Source: Oscillospiraceae bacterium
GTDB lineage: Bacteria > Bacillota > Clostridia > Oscillospirales > Ruminococcaceae
Assembly (NCBI GenBank): GCA_025757845.1
Contig: CP107211.1
Location: 1-64,000, forward strand
Length of the DNA: 64,000 nt
Direction of reading: 5' to 3'
The first letter of the stretch is position 1; the number at the start of each line of letters is the position of its first letter. Below, piece by piece: positions 1-7,760 of the stretch. The translations under genes and the position numbers were made by a program. The notes under the pieces were generated by a model that saw only the letters and a program-made list of their open reading frames with translations, had not been told where the DNA came from and did no database searches.

Positions 1-89
1 TCCTGTTCGTCGGCGGTCAGCTGCGCCCAGAAGGGGAACGCGCAGGCCAGACAATTGCGGTCCTCCGGGGTCTTTTGCATGGCACTCAT
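1..89 (-). CDS. N-terminus of a probable Crp/Fnr-family regulator (cut by the window edge)
   Basis: Only the first 29 codons are inside the window. They read as a short start followed by a CxxC pair (NCLAC) and FPFWAQLTADEQ, which resembles the cysteine-bearing N-terminus of Crp/Fnr-type regulators that often neighbour thioredoxin reductase genes in Clostridia. The ATG overlaps the TGA of the upstream trxB-like gene in an ATGA junction, so the two are translationally coupled. A second in-frame ATG lies three codons on. No DNA-binding domain is visible, so the family call rests on the N-terminus and context only. Confidence 0.4.
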   Translation of the reverse strand, partial: MSAMQKTPEDRNCLACAFPFWAQLTADEQ

Positions 90-943
90 CCTTTCCGCAG
101 GGCCTTGGCGGCCTCCGTGCCGGCCTGTGCCCCCTCGTATACAGCCTTTGCCACCTGCAGCAGGCCGCCGGTGCAGTCCCCGGCAGCGTACAGGCCGGGC
201 ACGGTGGTCTGCATCTTCTCATCCACCACGATGCGGCTGCCCTCCACGGCGGCCCCGATCTTGCGGGCCAGCGCAGTGCTGCCCGCCACGCCCAGCGCCA
301 CGAACACACCGGACAGGGCAGCCTCCTGCCCGTCGGACAGCTGCACCCCGGTGACCACCTGTTCGCCCAGAACAGCCTCCACCTTCTGCGGGTATACGGT
401 CACCTCCGGCGGGAATTCTGCGGTCAGCGGCATGCCGTTGGTCAGCAGGCTGACGCTTTTCACCACCGGCAGCAGGGCCTGCACCTCGTGCAGGGCATAG
501 GCTCCGCTGCCCAGCACGGCCACATCCTTGCCGCGGTAGAAAAAGGCGTCGCAGACGGCACACCAGCTCACGCCGTGGCCCTCCAGCCCGGCAAGGCCCG
601 GAATGCGCGGCACCGCACGGGAGGCCCCCGTGGCCAGGATCACCGCGTCCGCCGGGTAATCTTCCCCCATGGTTTCTACCGTGAGTTTATCCGTATAGGT
701 CAGCCCCACGGCTTCGGCGGTCACAAACCGCACCCCCAGGCGTTTGGCGTTCTCGATGCTGCGGCGCTCCAGCTCTGCACCGGAAACCGGCTGAGCAAGG
801 CCGTAGTAGTTTTCGATCTTCTCGGCCCGGTCCAGCGCACCGGGGCCTTTGGTCAGCACGGTGGTGTCCATCCCCGCGCGGACCGCATACAGTGCGGCAG
901 ACACGCCCGCCGGGCCGGAACCTACGATCACAATGTTGGACAT
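86..943 (-). CDS. trxB: Thioredoxin reductase-like FAD/NAD(P)H oxidoreductase
   Basis: A 285-residue flavoprotein. It starts with an FAD-binding GSGPAGVSAA motif (about residues 8-17), has the redox-active pair WCAVCDAFF (about residues 127-135), then an NAD(P)-binding GSGAYALHE stretch, and ends with the C-terminal FAD motif GLYAAGDCTGG. This order is that of low-molecular-weight thioredoxin reductases, which reduce thioredoxin or a glutaredoxin-like partner. The NAD(P) loop is GSGAYA rather than the usual GGGNSA, so cofactor or partner may differ. The start is set by AAAAGGAGG eight bases upstream. The stop overlaps the ATG of the Crp/Fnr-like gene that follows. No thioredoxin gene is adjacent. 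Confidence 0.85.
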   Translation of the reverse strand: MSNIVIVGSGPAGVSAALYAVRAGMDTTVLTKGPGALDRAEKIENYYGLAQPVSGAELERRSIENAKRLGVRFVTAEAVGLTYTDKLTVETMGEDYPADAVILATGASRAVPRIPGLAGLEGHGVSWCAVCDAFFYRGKDVAVLGSGAYALHEVQALLPVVKSVSLLTNGMPLTAEFPPEVTVYPQKVEAVLGEQVVTGVQLSDGQEAALSGVFVALGVAGSTALARKIGAAVEGSRIVVDEKMQTTVPGLYAAGDCTGGLLQVAKAVYEGAQAGTEAAKALRKG

Positions 944-1191
944 GGTTGGTCCTCCTTTTCAGAGTCACGATTTAAAATGGCCTCCGCTTCGCTCTGGCCA
1001 TGATCAGAGGAAACATGATTTTTAATTTGCGGATGGGGTCGCAGCGGGCAGCTTCACCACATCCACTGCATCGGAAACTTTTCTTATAGTATACACCTTT
1101 TTCCGCAAAACTTCTGTGACCGGGTCGCAAAAAGCAGCCTTTTGCCGCTGCGGGGCACTTTTCAGCCGGAAAAGAGTGTGTTATACTGGGT

Positions 1192-1197
1192 TTGTTT
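1192..1197 (+). promoter_or_regulatory. Extended -10 element for the asparaginase gene
   Basis: TGTTATACT is an extended -10 of the TGnTATAAT type, ending about 29 bases before the ATG. No good -35 is seen 16-18 bases further up. Confidence 0.4.
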
Positions 1198-1225
1198 CTC
1201 TGATTTTCTGCCATGGAGGCTTTTT

Positions 1226-2233
1226 ATGACCAAGCAGCGCATTCTTTTCATTACCACCGGCGGCACCATTGCCAGCGTACATACTCCGCAGGGCCTCCGG
1301 CCCGTGCTCAGCAGCGACGAGCTGCTGGCCCATCTTCCGGAGCTCAACGACCTGTGCATCCCGGAAACGCTGGCCCTGTGCAGCATCGACAGCACCGACC
1401 TCGGCCAGGAACACTGGCTGATGATGGCCCGCGCCATTCAGGAGAACTACGCCCTGTACGATGGTTTCATCATCTGCCACGGCACCGATACGCTGGCCTA
1501 TTCCGCAGCGGCACTTTCTTACCTCATCCAGAACGCGGACAAGCCCATCATCCTCACCGGTGCCCAGCAGCCCATCTCCAACGAGATCACCGACGCCAAG
1601 AAAAACCTGCGCGACAGCGTGATCTGTGCACTGGACCAGGGCAGCCGGGGCGTGATGGTGGTGTTTGGCGGGCACGTCATTGCCGGCACCCGTGCCAAAA
1701 AGAACAAGACCATCAGCTACGACGCCTTTGCCTCGGTCAACTTCCCGGAGCTGGCACTGGTGCAGGGCGACCGTCTGGTGCGCTATGTGCCTTCGCCCTG
1801 GCCCACCGGCCCGGTGGAGTTCGGCCGCGCCATGAACCCCCGGGTGTTCCTGCTCAAGCTCATCCCCGGCATGGACCCCGGCATGATCCCGGAGATCTTC
1901 CGCCTGTACGACTGCGTCATCGTGGAGAGCTTCGGCGTGGGCGGCATCCCGCAGCGGCTCATGGACGCCTTTGCCGAGGGGCTGGGCCACTACGAGCAGA
2001 CCCACAAGGTGCTCATCCTGACCACGCAGGTGACCTATGAGGGCAGCGACGTGGGCGTGTACGAGGTGGGCAAGCGGGTGAAGAACCGATTCCGCTTCCT
2101 GGAAGCCCATGACATGACCATCGAAGCCGTGGTCACCAAGAGCATGTGGCTGCTGGCCCAGGACTGCGACAGCTTCGACCAGCTGCAGCAGCGGTTCTAC
2201 CGTCAGGTGAACTTCGATACCTTCTATCACTGA
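1226..2233 (+). CDS. ansA: Type I (cytoplasmic) L-asparaginase
   Basis: A 335-residue enzyme that hydrolyses L-asparagine to aspartate and ammonia. The first catalytic threonine lies in ITTGGTIAS near the N-terminus and the second catalytic box is ICHGTDTLAYSAAAL about residue 85-99, with the lysine of the SNEITDAKKN segment behind it. There is no signal peptide, so it is the cytoplasmic AnsA type. I chose the ATG at 1226 because GGAGG lies seven bases upstream and the protein then begins MTKQRILFITTGG, as in the family. A longer reading frame exists but has no ribosome binding site. A strong terminator follows, so it is monocistronic. Confidence 0.93.
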   Translation: MTKQRILFITTGGTIASVHTPQGLRPVLSSDELLAHLPELNDLCIPETLALCSIDSTDLGQEHWLMMARAIQENYALYDGFIICHGTDTLAYSAAALSYLIQNADKPIILTGAQQPISNEITDAKKNLRDSVICALDQGSRGVMVVFGGHVIAGTRAKKNKTISYDAFASVNFPELALVQGDRLVRYVPSPWPTGPVEFGRAMNPRVFLLKLIPGMDPGMIPEIFRLYDCVIVESFGVGGIPQRLMDAFAEGLGHYEQTHKVLILTTQVTYEGSDVGVYEVGKRVKNRFRFLEAHDMTIEAVVTKSMWLLAQDCDSFDQLQQRFYRQVNFDTFYH

Positions 2234-2241
2234 GGATAAAG

Positions 2242-2275
2242 CCGCCGGGCAGGCCAGTGCTTGCCCGGCGGTTTT
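2242..2275 (+). terminator. Rho-independent terminator after ansA
   Basis: Arms CCGCCGGGCA and TGCCCGGCGG enclose a short loop and are followed by TTTT, 8 bases after the asparaginase stop. Confidence 0.85.
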
Positions 2276-2342
2276 GCCTGTGCACCCTTGCGCCGGGAGG
2301 GCTGCGGTGTTACACTGGACAAAAAGGGAGGCGCATCTTACT

Positions 2343-2756
2343 ATGTGGTTCGTGTTTGCACTGGGCAGTGCCGTGTTTGCGGCCCTTACCTCCATCCTGG
2401 CCAAGATCGGCATCCAGGGGGTCAACTCCACCCTGGCCACCGCCATCCGCACGGTGGTGGTGCTGGTCATGAGCTGGGGCATGGTGTTCCTCACCGGGAC
2501 CCAGGGCGGCGTGGGGGATATCTCTCGCCGCAGCTGGCTGTTTTTGATCCTTTCCGGCCTGGCCACCGGGGCCAGCTGGCTGTGCTATTACCACGCTTTG
2601 CAGATCGGGGCCGCCTCCAAGGTGGTTCCGGTGGACAAGCTCAGCGTGGTGATCACCCTGGCTTTGGCCTTTGTGCTCCTGAAGGAACCCTTTACCGCCA
2701 AAAACCTGGTGGGCTGTGCCCTGATCACCGCCGGCACCCTGTTTATGGTGCTGTAA
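2343..2756 (+). CDS. Single-domain EamA/DMT-family transporter
   Basis: A 137-residue hydrophobic protein with about five membrane segments, made of one EamA domain. Typical DMT exporters have two such domains, so this half-size protein probably works as a dimer. The characteristic end reads VVPVDKLSVVITLALAF and then ITAGTLFMVL. The ATG at 2343 has GGGAGG about 12 bases upstream. A longer frame beginning at 2274 would overlap the preceding terminator and is unlikely. Substrate is not predictable. Confidence 0.82.
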   Translation: MWFVFALGSAVFAALTSILAKIGIQGVNSTLATAIRTVVVLVMSWGMVFLTGTQGGVGDISRRSWLFLILSGLATGASWLCYYHALQIGAASKVVPVDKLSVVITLALAFVLLKEPFTAKNLVGCALITAGTLFMVL

Positions 2757-2768
2757 AGCCGCCCTACC

Positions 2769-2804
2769 AAAAATGCGCCCGGGATACTCCCGGGCGCATT
2801 TTTT
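2769..2804. terminator. Bidirectional terminator between EamA and MarR genes
   Basis: AAATGCGCCCGGGA and TCCCGGGCGCATTT pair around a TAC loop, with A-runs and T-runs on both sides. It serves the convergent EamA and MarR genes. Confidence 0.9.
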
Positions 2805-3270
2805 ATTCCGACAGCCGCTGCCGGGTCTTGTTCATCAGGTCCAGCTCCGGCATCAGCTCATCGCTGATCACCGTGAGCATCTGCTCCAGCTTGTCCACGT
2901 CCTCTTCCGGGAAGCGCTTGCGCACCCGCTCGATCACGGTGCTCAGATAGGAATAGCTGATGTTGTAGTAGTCGATATACTTCTGGGTGGGGCGCAGGTG
3001 GTACTCGCGCCGGTCCACGGTGGACTGGATCTTTTCCACATAGCCCTTTTTGACCAGACTGCCGATCTTATAGGCCGCATTGGGGGTGGAGATCTGCATC
3101 ATGCGGGAGAACTCCGCAATGGTAGGTTCGCCCATGGCCATGATGCCCTCCATGCAGAAGGACTCCACCGTGGTCAGGGTCGCTTCCCGCGTGGCAAAAC
3201 GCTGGAATACGTTCTGATAAAAGTGCAGCTTGAATTTGGTGTATACATCCTGAAAAGCCTGTTCCAGCAT
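2803..3270 (-). CDS. MarR-family winged-helix regulator
   Basis: A 155-residue protein with the MarR winged-helix layout: helix-turn-helix PTIAEFSRMMQISTPNAAYKI (recognition helix about residues 70-85) and wing VEKIQSTVDRREYHLRPT. The ATG at 3270 has GGAGG eight bases upstream; an earlier in-frame Met at 3330 lacks one. It lies 67 bases downstream of the NhaC antiporter gene on the same strand and may be co-transcribed and control it. The ligand is not evident. Confidence 0.85.
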   Translation of the reverse strand: MLEQAFQDVYTKFKLHFYQNVFQRFATREATLTTVESFCMEGIMAMGEPTIAEFSRMMQISTPNAAYKIGSLVKKGYVEKIQSTVDRREYHLRPTQKYIDYYNISYSYLSTVIERVRKRFPEEDVDKLEQMLTVISDELMPELDLMNKTRQRLSE

Positions 3271-3337
3271 GGATCGCGCCTCCGCTCGTTCGTTTTCTTT
3301 CAGTTTATCACAAGTTGCCCGCGACGGCAAAGCCCAA

Positions 3338-5002
3338 TCATGCTTTTGCCTTTTTGATCGTGCGGGCGCGGATGATGCTGAGCACCACCAGCTCTACGAC
3401 GATGGCCACGGCCAGCAGCACCAGCGAGGTGAACAGGCTGGCCCGGCTGCCCAGTACCGCCTGTGCCAGGCCGGTGATCACATAACACACCGCCGCGCAG
3501 GACGCCGCCGTGATGGCATAGGGCAGCTGGGTGGACACATGGTTCACATGGCTGCAGTGGGCACCCGCCGAGGCCATGATGGTGGTGTCGGAGATGGGGG
3601 AGCAGTGGTCGCCGCACACGGCACCGGACAGGCAGGCCGCGATGGAGATGACCAGCATTTCGCCTTCCGGGAATGCGTGGCACACGATGGGGATCAGAAT
3701 GGAGAAGGTTCCCCAGCTCGTGCCGGTGGCAAAGGCCAGGAACACCGCCACCAGGAAGATGATCACCGGCAGCAGATACTGCAGCGCCGCAGCGGAGCCG
3801 CCCAGCAGATTGGCCACATAATACTTGGCACCCAGCAGGCCGGTCATGCCGGACAGGGTCCAGGCCAGCGTGAGGATGAGCATGGGGCTGACCATGGCCT
3901 TGAAGCCCTCCGGGATGCAGGCCGCAAAGTCCTGGAAGGTCATGACGCTGCGCACCCGGTAGAACACGAAGGTGAACAGCAGAGCAATGCTGCTGCCCAT
4001 CACAAGGCCGGCAGAGGCGTTGCAGTCCGCAAAGGCGGTGACGAAGTCCACCCCGTCAAAGAAGCCGCCGGTGTAGATCATGCCGAAGATGCAGGCCGCG
4101 ATCAGCACCAGCACCGGTGCGATCAGGTCCACAACATGGCCCTTCGTCTCGGTGCCGTCGTCCACGTCGTCGCCGTAGGGGCGGTCCTCGGTGGTGAACA
4201 GGTCGCCGTTTTTCGCGTTGTCCTCATTGAGCTTCATGGAGCCGAAGTCCGTGCCGGTGAAGATGAGGAACAGGCTCATGACGACGGTAAGCAGGGCATA
4301 GTAGTTGTAGGGGATGGTGCGCAGGAACATGGTGAAGCCGTTGATGCCAGACCCCTCCGGCACGCTGGAGGTGACCGCCGCCGCCCAGCTGGACACCGGC
4401 GCAATGATGCAGATGGGGGCCGCCGTGGCGTCGATGAGGTAGGCCAGCTTGGCGCGGGACACCTTCTGCCGGTCGGTGACCGGGCGCATGACCGAACCCA
4501 CGGTCAGGCAGTTGAAATAGTCGTCCACAAAGATCATCACACCCAGCAGCAGGGTGGCAAACTGTGCGCCCGCCCGGGAGTGGATGTGCTTCGATGCCCA
4601 GCGGCCAAAGGCGGCCGAGCCGCCGGCCTTGTTCATCAGGGCCACCAGGATGCCCAGCATGACCAGGAACACCAGGATGCCCACATTGCTGCTGTCGGAC
4701 AGTTTGGCGATCATGCCGCCTTCTTCGTGGAAGAAGAGGGTATTCAGGGCCAGTTCCAGGTTTCCGTTGGCATACAGCAGTGCGCCCGAGGCGATGCCCA
4801 CCAGCAGGGAGGTGTACACCTCCTTGGTGTTCAGGGCCAGCACAATGGCGATGACCGGCGGCAGCAGCGAGAAGAAGGTGCTGTACACCGCACAGGTGTA
4901 GGTAGACGGGTCGGCGATCTTGCCGGGGGTGGCTGCCGTGCACCACAGCAGCAGGGCAAACACGAACAGTGCCGCTGCCCAGGACAGATTCTTGTTTTTC
5001 AT
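3338..5002 (-). CDS. NhaC-family Na+/H+ antiporter-like membrane protein
   Basis: A 554-residue protein with about 11-13 membrane segments. The conserved segment MIFVDDYFNCLTVGSVMRPV and the later ATGTSWGTFSILIPI and GAVCGDHCSPISDTTIM blocks are those of the NhaC family (PF03553), whose members exchange Na+ for H+ or export other solutes. A hydrophilic acidic loop of about 35 residues with DRPYGDDVDDGTE interrupts the middle. The paired cysteines in GAVCGDHCS are kept. It heads a likely two-gene unit with the MarR gene downstream. Some members move amino-acid derivatives, so the substrate is open. Confidence 0.85.
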   Translation of the reverse strand: MKNKNLSWAAALFVFALLLWCTAATPGKIADPSTYTCAVYSTFFSLLPPVIAIVLALNTKEVYTSLLVGIASGALLYANGNLELALNTLFFHEEGGMIAKLSDSSNVGILVFLVMLGILVALMNKAGGSAAFGRWASKHIHSRAGAQFATLLLGVMIFVDDYFNCLTVGSVMRPVTDRQKVSRAKLAYLIDATAAPICIIAPVSSWAAAVTSSVPEGSGINGFTMFLRTIPYNYYALLTVVMSLFLIFTGTDFGSMKLNEDNAKNGDLFTTEDRPYGDDVDDGTETKGHVVDLIAPVLVLIAACIFGMIYTGGFFDGVDFVTAFADCNASAGLVMGSSIALLFTFVFYRVRSVMTFQDFAACIPEGFKAMVSPMLILTLAWTLSGMTGLLGAKYYVANLLGGSAAALQYLLPVIIFLVAVFLAFATGTSWGTFSILIPIVCHAFPEGEMLVISIAACLSGAVCGDHCSPISDTTIMASAGAHCSHVNHVSTQLPYAITAASCAAVCYVITGLAQAVLGSRASLFTSLVLLAVAIVVELVVLSIIRARTIKKAKA

Positions 5003-5102
5003 AATGATTCCTTTTCGTTTCAGGCGATTCGTTCCGGCAGCGTATCAGGCCCCGTGCTGCGGGGCAGACTATCCCCACGGAATGCAAAAGGGGAGTGGGG
5101 CC

Positions 5103-5291
5103 GTGCCGGATTATAAAGCGATGTATTTTGAGCTGTTCCGCGCCAGCGTGCAGGCCGTACAGCTGCTGCAGGACGCACAGGCCCACGCCGAACAGCAGCT
5201 GCTGGCCGAGGACCCGCCGCCGCTGCGGCTGGAACCGGAAGAACTCCCTCCGTCACCTTCGGTGACAGCGCCCTCAAAGAGGGAGTCTTAG
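5103..5291 (+). CDS. Small protein of unknown function (62 aa) ending in a repeat element
   Basis: A GTG start with GGGGAG seven bases upstream opens a 62-residue frame. The first half, MPDYKAMYFELFRASVQAV then a glutamine-rich helix, resembles small helical proteins common in ruminococcal genomes. The second half, rich in Pro and Ser, is encoded by a copy of the dispersed palindromic repeat at 5246-5312, which also supplies the stop. The gene lies divergent to the NhaC-like gene. I do not recognise a function. The clean ribosome binding site and helix-like first half favour a real gene. Confidence 0.5.
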   Translation: MPDYKAMYFELFRASVQAVQLLQDAQAHAEQQLLAEDPPPLRLEPEELPPSPSVTAPSKRES

Positions 5292-5312
5292 CCTTCCCCC
5301 TTGGGGGAAGGC
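5246..5312. repeat. Copy of the dispersed palindromic repeat (double hairpin)
   Basis: Two hairpins in a row: CTCCCTC...GAGGGAG, then CCTTCCCCC...GGGGGAAGG followed by a T-run. The first half contains the phrase TCACCTTCGGTGA. It resembles the elements at 48171, 50526, 54659 and 60338. The second hairpin can end transcription on the + strand. Confidence 0.7.
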
Positions 5313-5316
5313 TTTT

Positions 5317-5706
5317 TCAGTTCTTCTTTGCCTCCGCCTTGGCCGCAAACTTGTCGTTGTGGATCACAAAGCGCTCGTGGGTACCGCCGCCCACCGGGCC
5401 TTTTTCGTCGTGCAGGCTCACTTTGAAGGTGAGCTTGCGGCCTTCCACAGCCACCAGCTCGCTCTCGCAGGTCACGGTCATGCCCACGGGGGTGGGAGCG
5501 GTGTGCTCCAGCTCCAGCTTCGTGCCCACGGTGCCGTCGCCCTCGGCCAAGGCCGGGGTCACGCTCATCCAGCAGGTCTTTTCGGCCAGGGCCACCAGGG
5601 CCGGGGTGGCAAACACGTCCAGCGTGCCGCTGCCCATGGTCTTTGCAGTGTTTGCAGCAGTGACAGACACGCTCTGCTCACCGCGGATACCGGTTTCCAG
5701 TGTCAT
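5317..5706 (-). CDS. Hot-dog fold thioesterase (FlK-like)
   Basis: A 129-residue single-domain protein. The segments VFATPALVALAEKTC and GTKLELEHTAPTPVGMTV place it in the hot-dog thioesterase group related to fluoroacetyl-CoA thioesterase FlK. Such enzymes hydrolyse small acyl-CoA thioesters; in FlK the catalytic Thr, Glu and His lie in the corresponding TP, EKT and EHT positions, all present here. It is monocistronic, divergent from the YwaF-type gene. The true substrate is unlikely to be fluoroacetyl-CoA in a gut bacterium. Confidence 0.8.
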   Translation of the reverse strand: MTLETGIRGEQSVSVTAANTAKTMGSGTLDVFATPALVALAEKTCWMSVTPALAEGDGTVGTKLELEHTAPTPVGMTVTCESELVAVEGRKLTFKVSLHDEKGPVGGGTHERFVIHNDKFAAKAEAKKN

Positions 5707-5870
5707 AAAAAATTCCCTCCTGTGCGTTTTGCGCAGTTTGTTGTTTTATACTTTTATAAGATACCACAGCTTGGCAAAGAATGCACCCACTTTGGCGCAT
5801 TTTGTAAAAAATACCGTTTCGGTTTCCGGCTGTCTGTGCTATGATAGGCTCTGAAAGAGAGGGGACCTCC

Positions 5871-6614
5871 ATGTCTGACTTCTGGAAATCCTATGACATC
5901 ACCGCCGCCGAATACGGTGCGGGCTATGAGTGCTACCCGCTGTTCGGCACCGTGCATCTGGTCGAACTGGCGCTTTCGGCACTGTTCATCCTGGGCATGG
6001 CGTGGTGGTACCGCCGCAGCACGCCGCGCACCCGGCGGCACATTCTGGTGGGGGTCACGGCGGCCCTGCTGGCCGACGAGGCCGCCCTGCTGCTGGGCAT
6101 GGCCTGCACCGGCCAGTGGAACTGGAGCTATCTGCCGCTGCACCTGTGCAGCATCAACGTGTTCGTCTGCCTGTACAACACCCTCACCGACCGCAGCTGG
6201 TGCAAGGAGGAGCTGTACGCCCTGTGCATCCCCGGCGCAGCACTGGCTCTGCTGTGCCCCAGCTGGCGGGATGTGCCCGGGTGGTTCACCCTCATCAACC
6301 TGCACTCGGTCAGCATCCACGCCCTGCTAGTGCTTTACCCTGTGCTGCTGGTGGCGGGCGGATACCGCCCCAGCGTGCGCCGGGTGCCGCAGGTGCTGGC
6401 CTTTTTGTTCGGCTCGGCCCTGCCCATCTATTTTCTTAACAAACCCCTGCACACCAACTTTTACTTTTTGAATAACCCCTATGGCAACGTCATCACCAGC
6501 ACCTTTACCGCGTGGTTTGGCGAAAAATTCTACATTCTGGGCTTTCTGCCCGCCATCGCGCTGGCCCTTGTGCTGATGTACGCCCCCTGGGCAGCAGCCG
6601 GGAAGAAGCGTTGA
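5871..6614 (+). CDS. YwaF/TIGR02206-family integral membrane protein
   Basis: A 247-residue protein with about seven membrane segments. The motif LPLHLCSINVF about residue 89-99 and the C-terminal NNPYGNVITSTFTAWFGEKFYI block are typical of the TIGR02206 (Bacillus YwaF) family, whose function is unknown. The ATG at 5871 has GAGAGGGG about eight bases upstream. An extended -10 of the form TGCTATGAT lies near 5836-5844. A terminator follows at 6637. Confidence 0.8.
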   Translation: MSDFWKSYDITAAEYGAGYECYPLFGTVHLVELALSALFILGMAWWYRRSTPRTRRHILVGVTAALLADEAALLLGMACTGQWNWSYLPLHLCSINVFVCLYNTLTDRSWCKEELYALCIPGAALALLCPSWRDVPGWFTLINLHSVSIHALLVLYPVLLVAGGYRPSVRRVPQVLAFLFGSALPIYFLNKPLHTNFYFLNNPYGNVITSTFTAWFGEKFYILGFLPAIALALVLMYAPWAAAGKKR

Positions 6615-6636
6615 GCCGCTCCGCCACCCGTCCGCT

Positions 6637-6670
6637 CCCGGTCCGCTTTCCAGCGGGCCGGGTTTTCTTT
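6637..6670 (+). terminator. Terminator after the YwaF-type gene
   Basis: CCCGGTCCGC and GCGGGCCGGG pair around a six-base loop and are followed by TTTTCTTTTTT. Confidence 0.85.
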
Positions 6671-6750
6671 TTTCAATTTGCATCTTTTTGGCGTTTTGCG
6701 GTGTTTTTTCATCAATGCAGCGGGAATGTCAAAATTCTTCTGCAAAGGGC

Positions 6751-6779
6751 TTGACAGGCAGGCATGTGCGTGATATCAT
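6751..6779 (+). promoter_or_regulatory. Promoter of the metal-efflux operon
   Basis: TTGACA, 17 bases, TATCAT, with TGA before the -10 giving an extended element. It precedes the ArsR-type repressor gene and abuts the palindrome at 6786. Confidence 0.8.
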
Positions 6780-6785
6780 GAACAC

Positions 6786-6801
6786 ATGAACAGACGTTCA
6801 T
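6786..6801 (+). promoter_or_regulatory. Operator palindrome for the SmtB/CzrA-like repressor
   Basis: ATGAACAGACGTTCAT is a perfect 6-4-6 inverted repeat at the expected transcription start. SmtB and CzrA bind sites built on TGAACA...TGTTCA, so autorepression is likely. Confidence 0.75.
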
Positions 6802-6830
6802 ACGATTTCATCCCGAAAGGAGATGCTTCC

Positions 6831-7160
6831 ATGGCACAGCAGAACGAACCCCTCGTGCAGCCGGAAGAGCTGGACATGCCGGATGACGAAGTGCTGTACG
6901 AGCTGGCCGACCTGTTCCGGGTGTTCGGCGACTCCACCCGCATCAAGATCCTGTACGCCCTGCACGACAATGAGCTGTGCGTGCAGGACATTGCCAACGC
7001 CGTGCAGCTGAGCCAGTCGGCCGTGAGCCACCAGCTGCGGGTGCTCAAGGATTCCAAGCTGGTACGCTTCCGGCGGGAGGGCAAGACCGTGTATTACGCA
7101 CTGGACGACGACCATGTGCGCAGCATCCTCTCTCTGGGGATGGACCATATCGAAGAATGA
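6831..7160 (+). CDS. ArsR/SmtB-family zinc/cadmium-responsive repressor
   Basis: A 109-residue winged-helix repressor. The recognition helix region is LSQSAVSHQLRVLKDSKLV. Near the C-terminus the alpha-5 helix reads DDDHVRSILSLGMDHIEE, giving Asp-x-His, ten residues, His-x-x-Glu. This is the SmtB-type alpha-5 zinc site (Asp, His, His, Glu). The alpha-3 region is ELCVQDIA, with one Cys where CadC has two, so lead/cadmium sensing at alpha-3 is less likely than zinc sensing. ATG at 6831 has AAAGGAGA upstream. It heads the operon with the HMA protein and P-type ATPase and probably controls both. Confidence 0.9.
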   Translation: MAQQNEPLVQPEELDMPDDEVLYELADLFRVFGDSTRIKILYALHDNELCVQDIANAVQLSQSAVSHQLRVLKDSKLVRFRREGKTVYYALDDDHVRSILSLGMDHIEE

Positions 7161-7207
7161 TTTTCCGGGCCGCGGCCCGCATAAAAACAGAAAGGCTGGT
7201 ATCTACG

Positions 7208-7429
7208 ATGAAAAAGACCTACAAGATCGAAGTGGACTGCGCAAACTGCGCCCAGAAGATGGAGGACGCTGCCAACACCGTTGCCGGTGTGGAAAAGGCG
7301 ACTGTCAGCTTCATGACCCAGAAGATGAAGGTGGAGTTTGCCGAGGGTGCCGACCCCCACGCCACCATGGAGAATGTGCTGTCCGCCTGCAAGAAGGTGG
7401 AGGACGACTGCGAGATCTTTGACATCTGA
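7208..7429 (+). CDS. Free-standing HMA-domain metal-binding protein
   Basis: A 73-residue protein that is one heavy-metal-associated domain. The metal ligands are in DCANCAQKM (residues about 10-18), followed by the usual VAGVEKATVSFMTQKM strand. It resembles the N-terminal domain of Zn/Cd P1B-ATPases and ends with an acidic DDCEIFDI tail containing a further Cys. The ATPase encoded next lacks any HMA domain, so this protein likely acts in trans as its metal-loading or sensing domain. It lies 47 bases after the repressor gene. Confidence 0.85.
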   Translation: MKKTYKIEVDCANCAQKMEDAANTVAGVEKATVSFMTQKMKVEFAEGADPHATMENVLSACKKVEDDCEIFDI

Positions 7430-7468
7430 CCTCTTCCGGTCCGGTTCCCGGCATCGCTGCCGGGCGGC

Positions 7469-7498
7469 AGCTCTCCCCCTGTGGGAGAGCTTTTCTTT
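7469..7498 (+). terminator. Terminator between HMA protein and ATPase genes
   Basis: AGCTCTCCC and GGGAGAGCT pair, followed by TTTTCTTT. It lies inside the metal operon, so it should lower ATPase expression relative to the repressor and HMA protein unless a second promoter exists downstream. Confidence 0.7.
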
Positions 7499-7519
7499 CC
7501 TCTGCCGCCGGGCAGCGGA

Positions 7520-7720
7520 AAACTCCTCTTTTTCGTGGAAAAAACGGGCAGTTTTCAACACTTTCCACGCACTTTTCAACATCCTTCGCGGAAAACTCCA
7601 AAAAGAAACGTGGAAAAGCAAGTTTTCTGCGGGAAAACCCCGTGGAAAACACGGGGGAAAGGGTGGAAAATCCATTTTTGTGGGGAAAACCTGTTGAATT
7701 CCACTGCGTTTTCCCGTTTT
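7520..7720. repeat. Intergenic tract of clustered GTGGAAAA-like words
   Basis: The rest of the 331-base gap between the HMA and ATPase genes has no credible gene. About eight GTGGAAAA, GCGGAAAA or GGGGAAAA words (and the complement TTTTCCAC) occur within 200 bases. They resemble loose DnaA boxes but also form overlapping hairpins. Confidence 0.5.
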
Positions 7721-7760
7721 TTCTCAGAACCGCCGCAATCTGACAAAAGGAGCGTTTTGT

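Noticed and set aside
3269..5116. 615-codon plus-strand frame opposite the NhaC-like gene
   Set aside because: Same kind of antisense artefact; the minus strand carries a clear membrane transporter.
7520..7720. Replication origin from DnaA-box-like words
   Set aside because: Words are loose, lie inside an operon, and no dnaA or dnaN gene is in the window.
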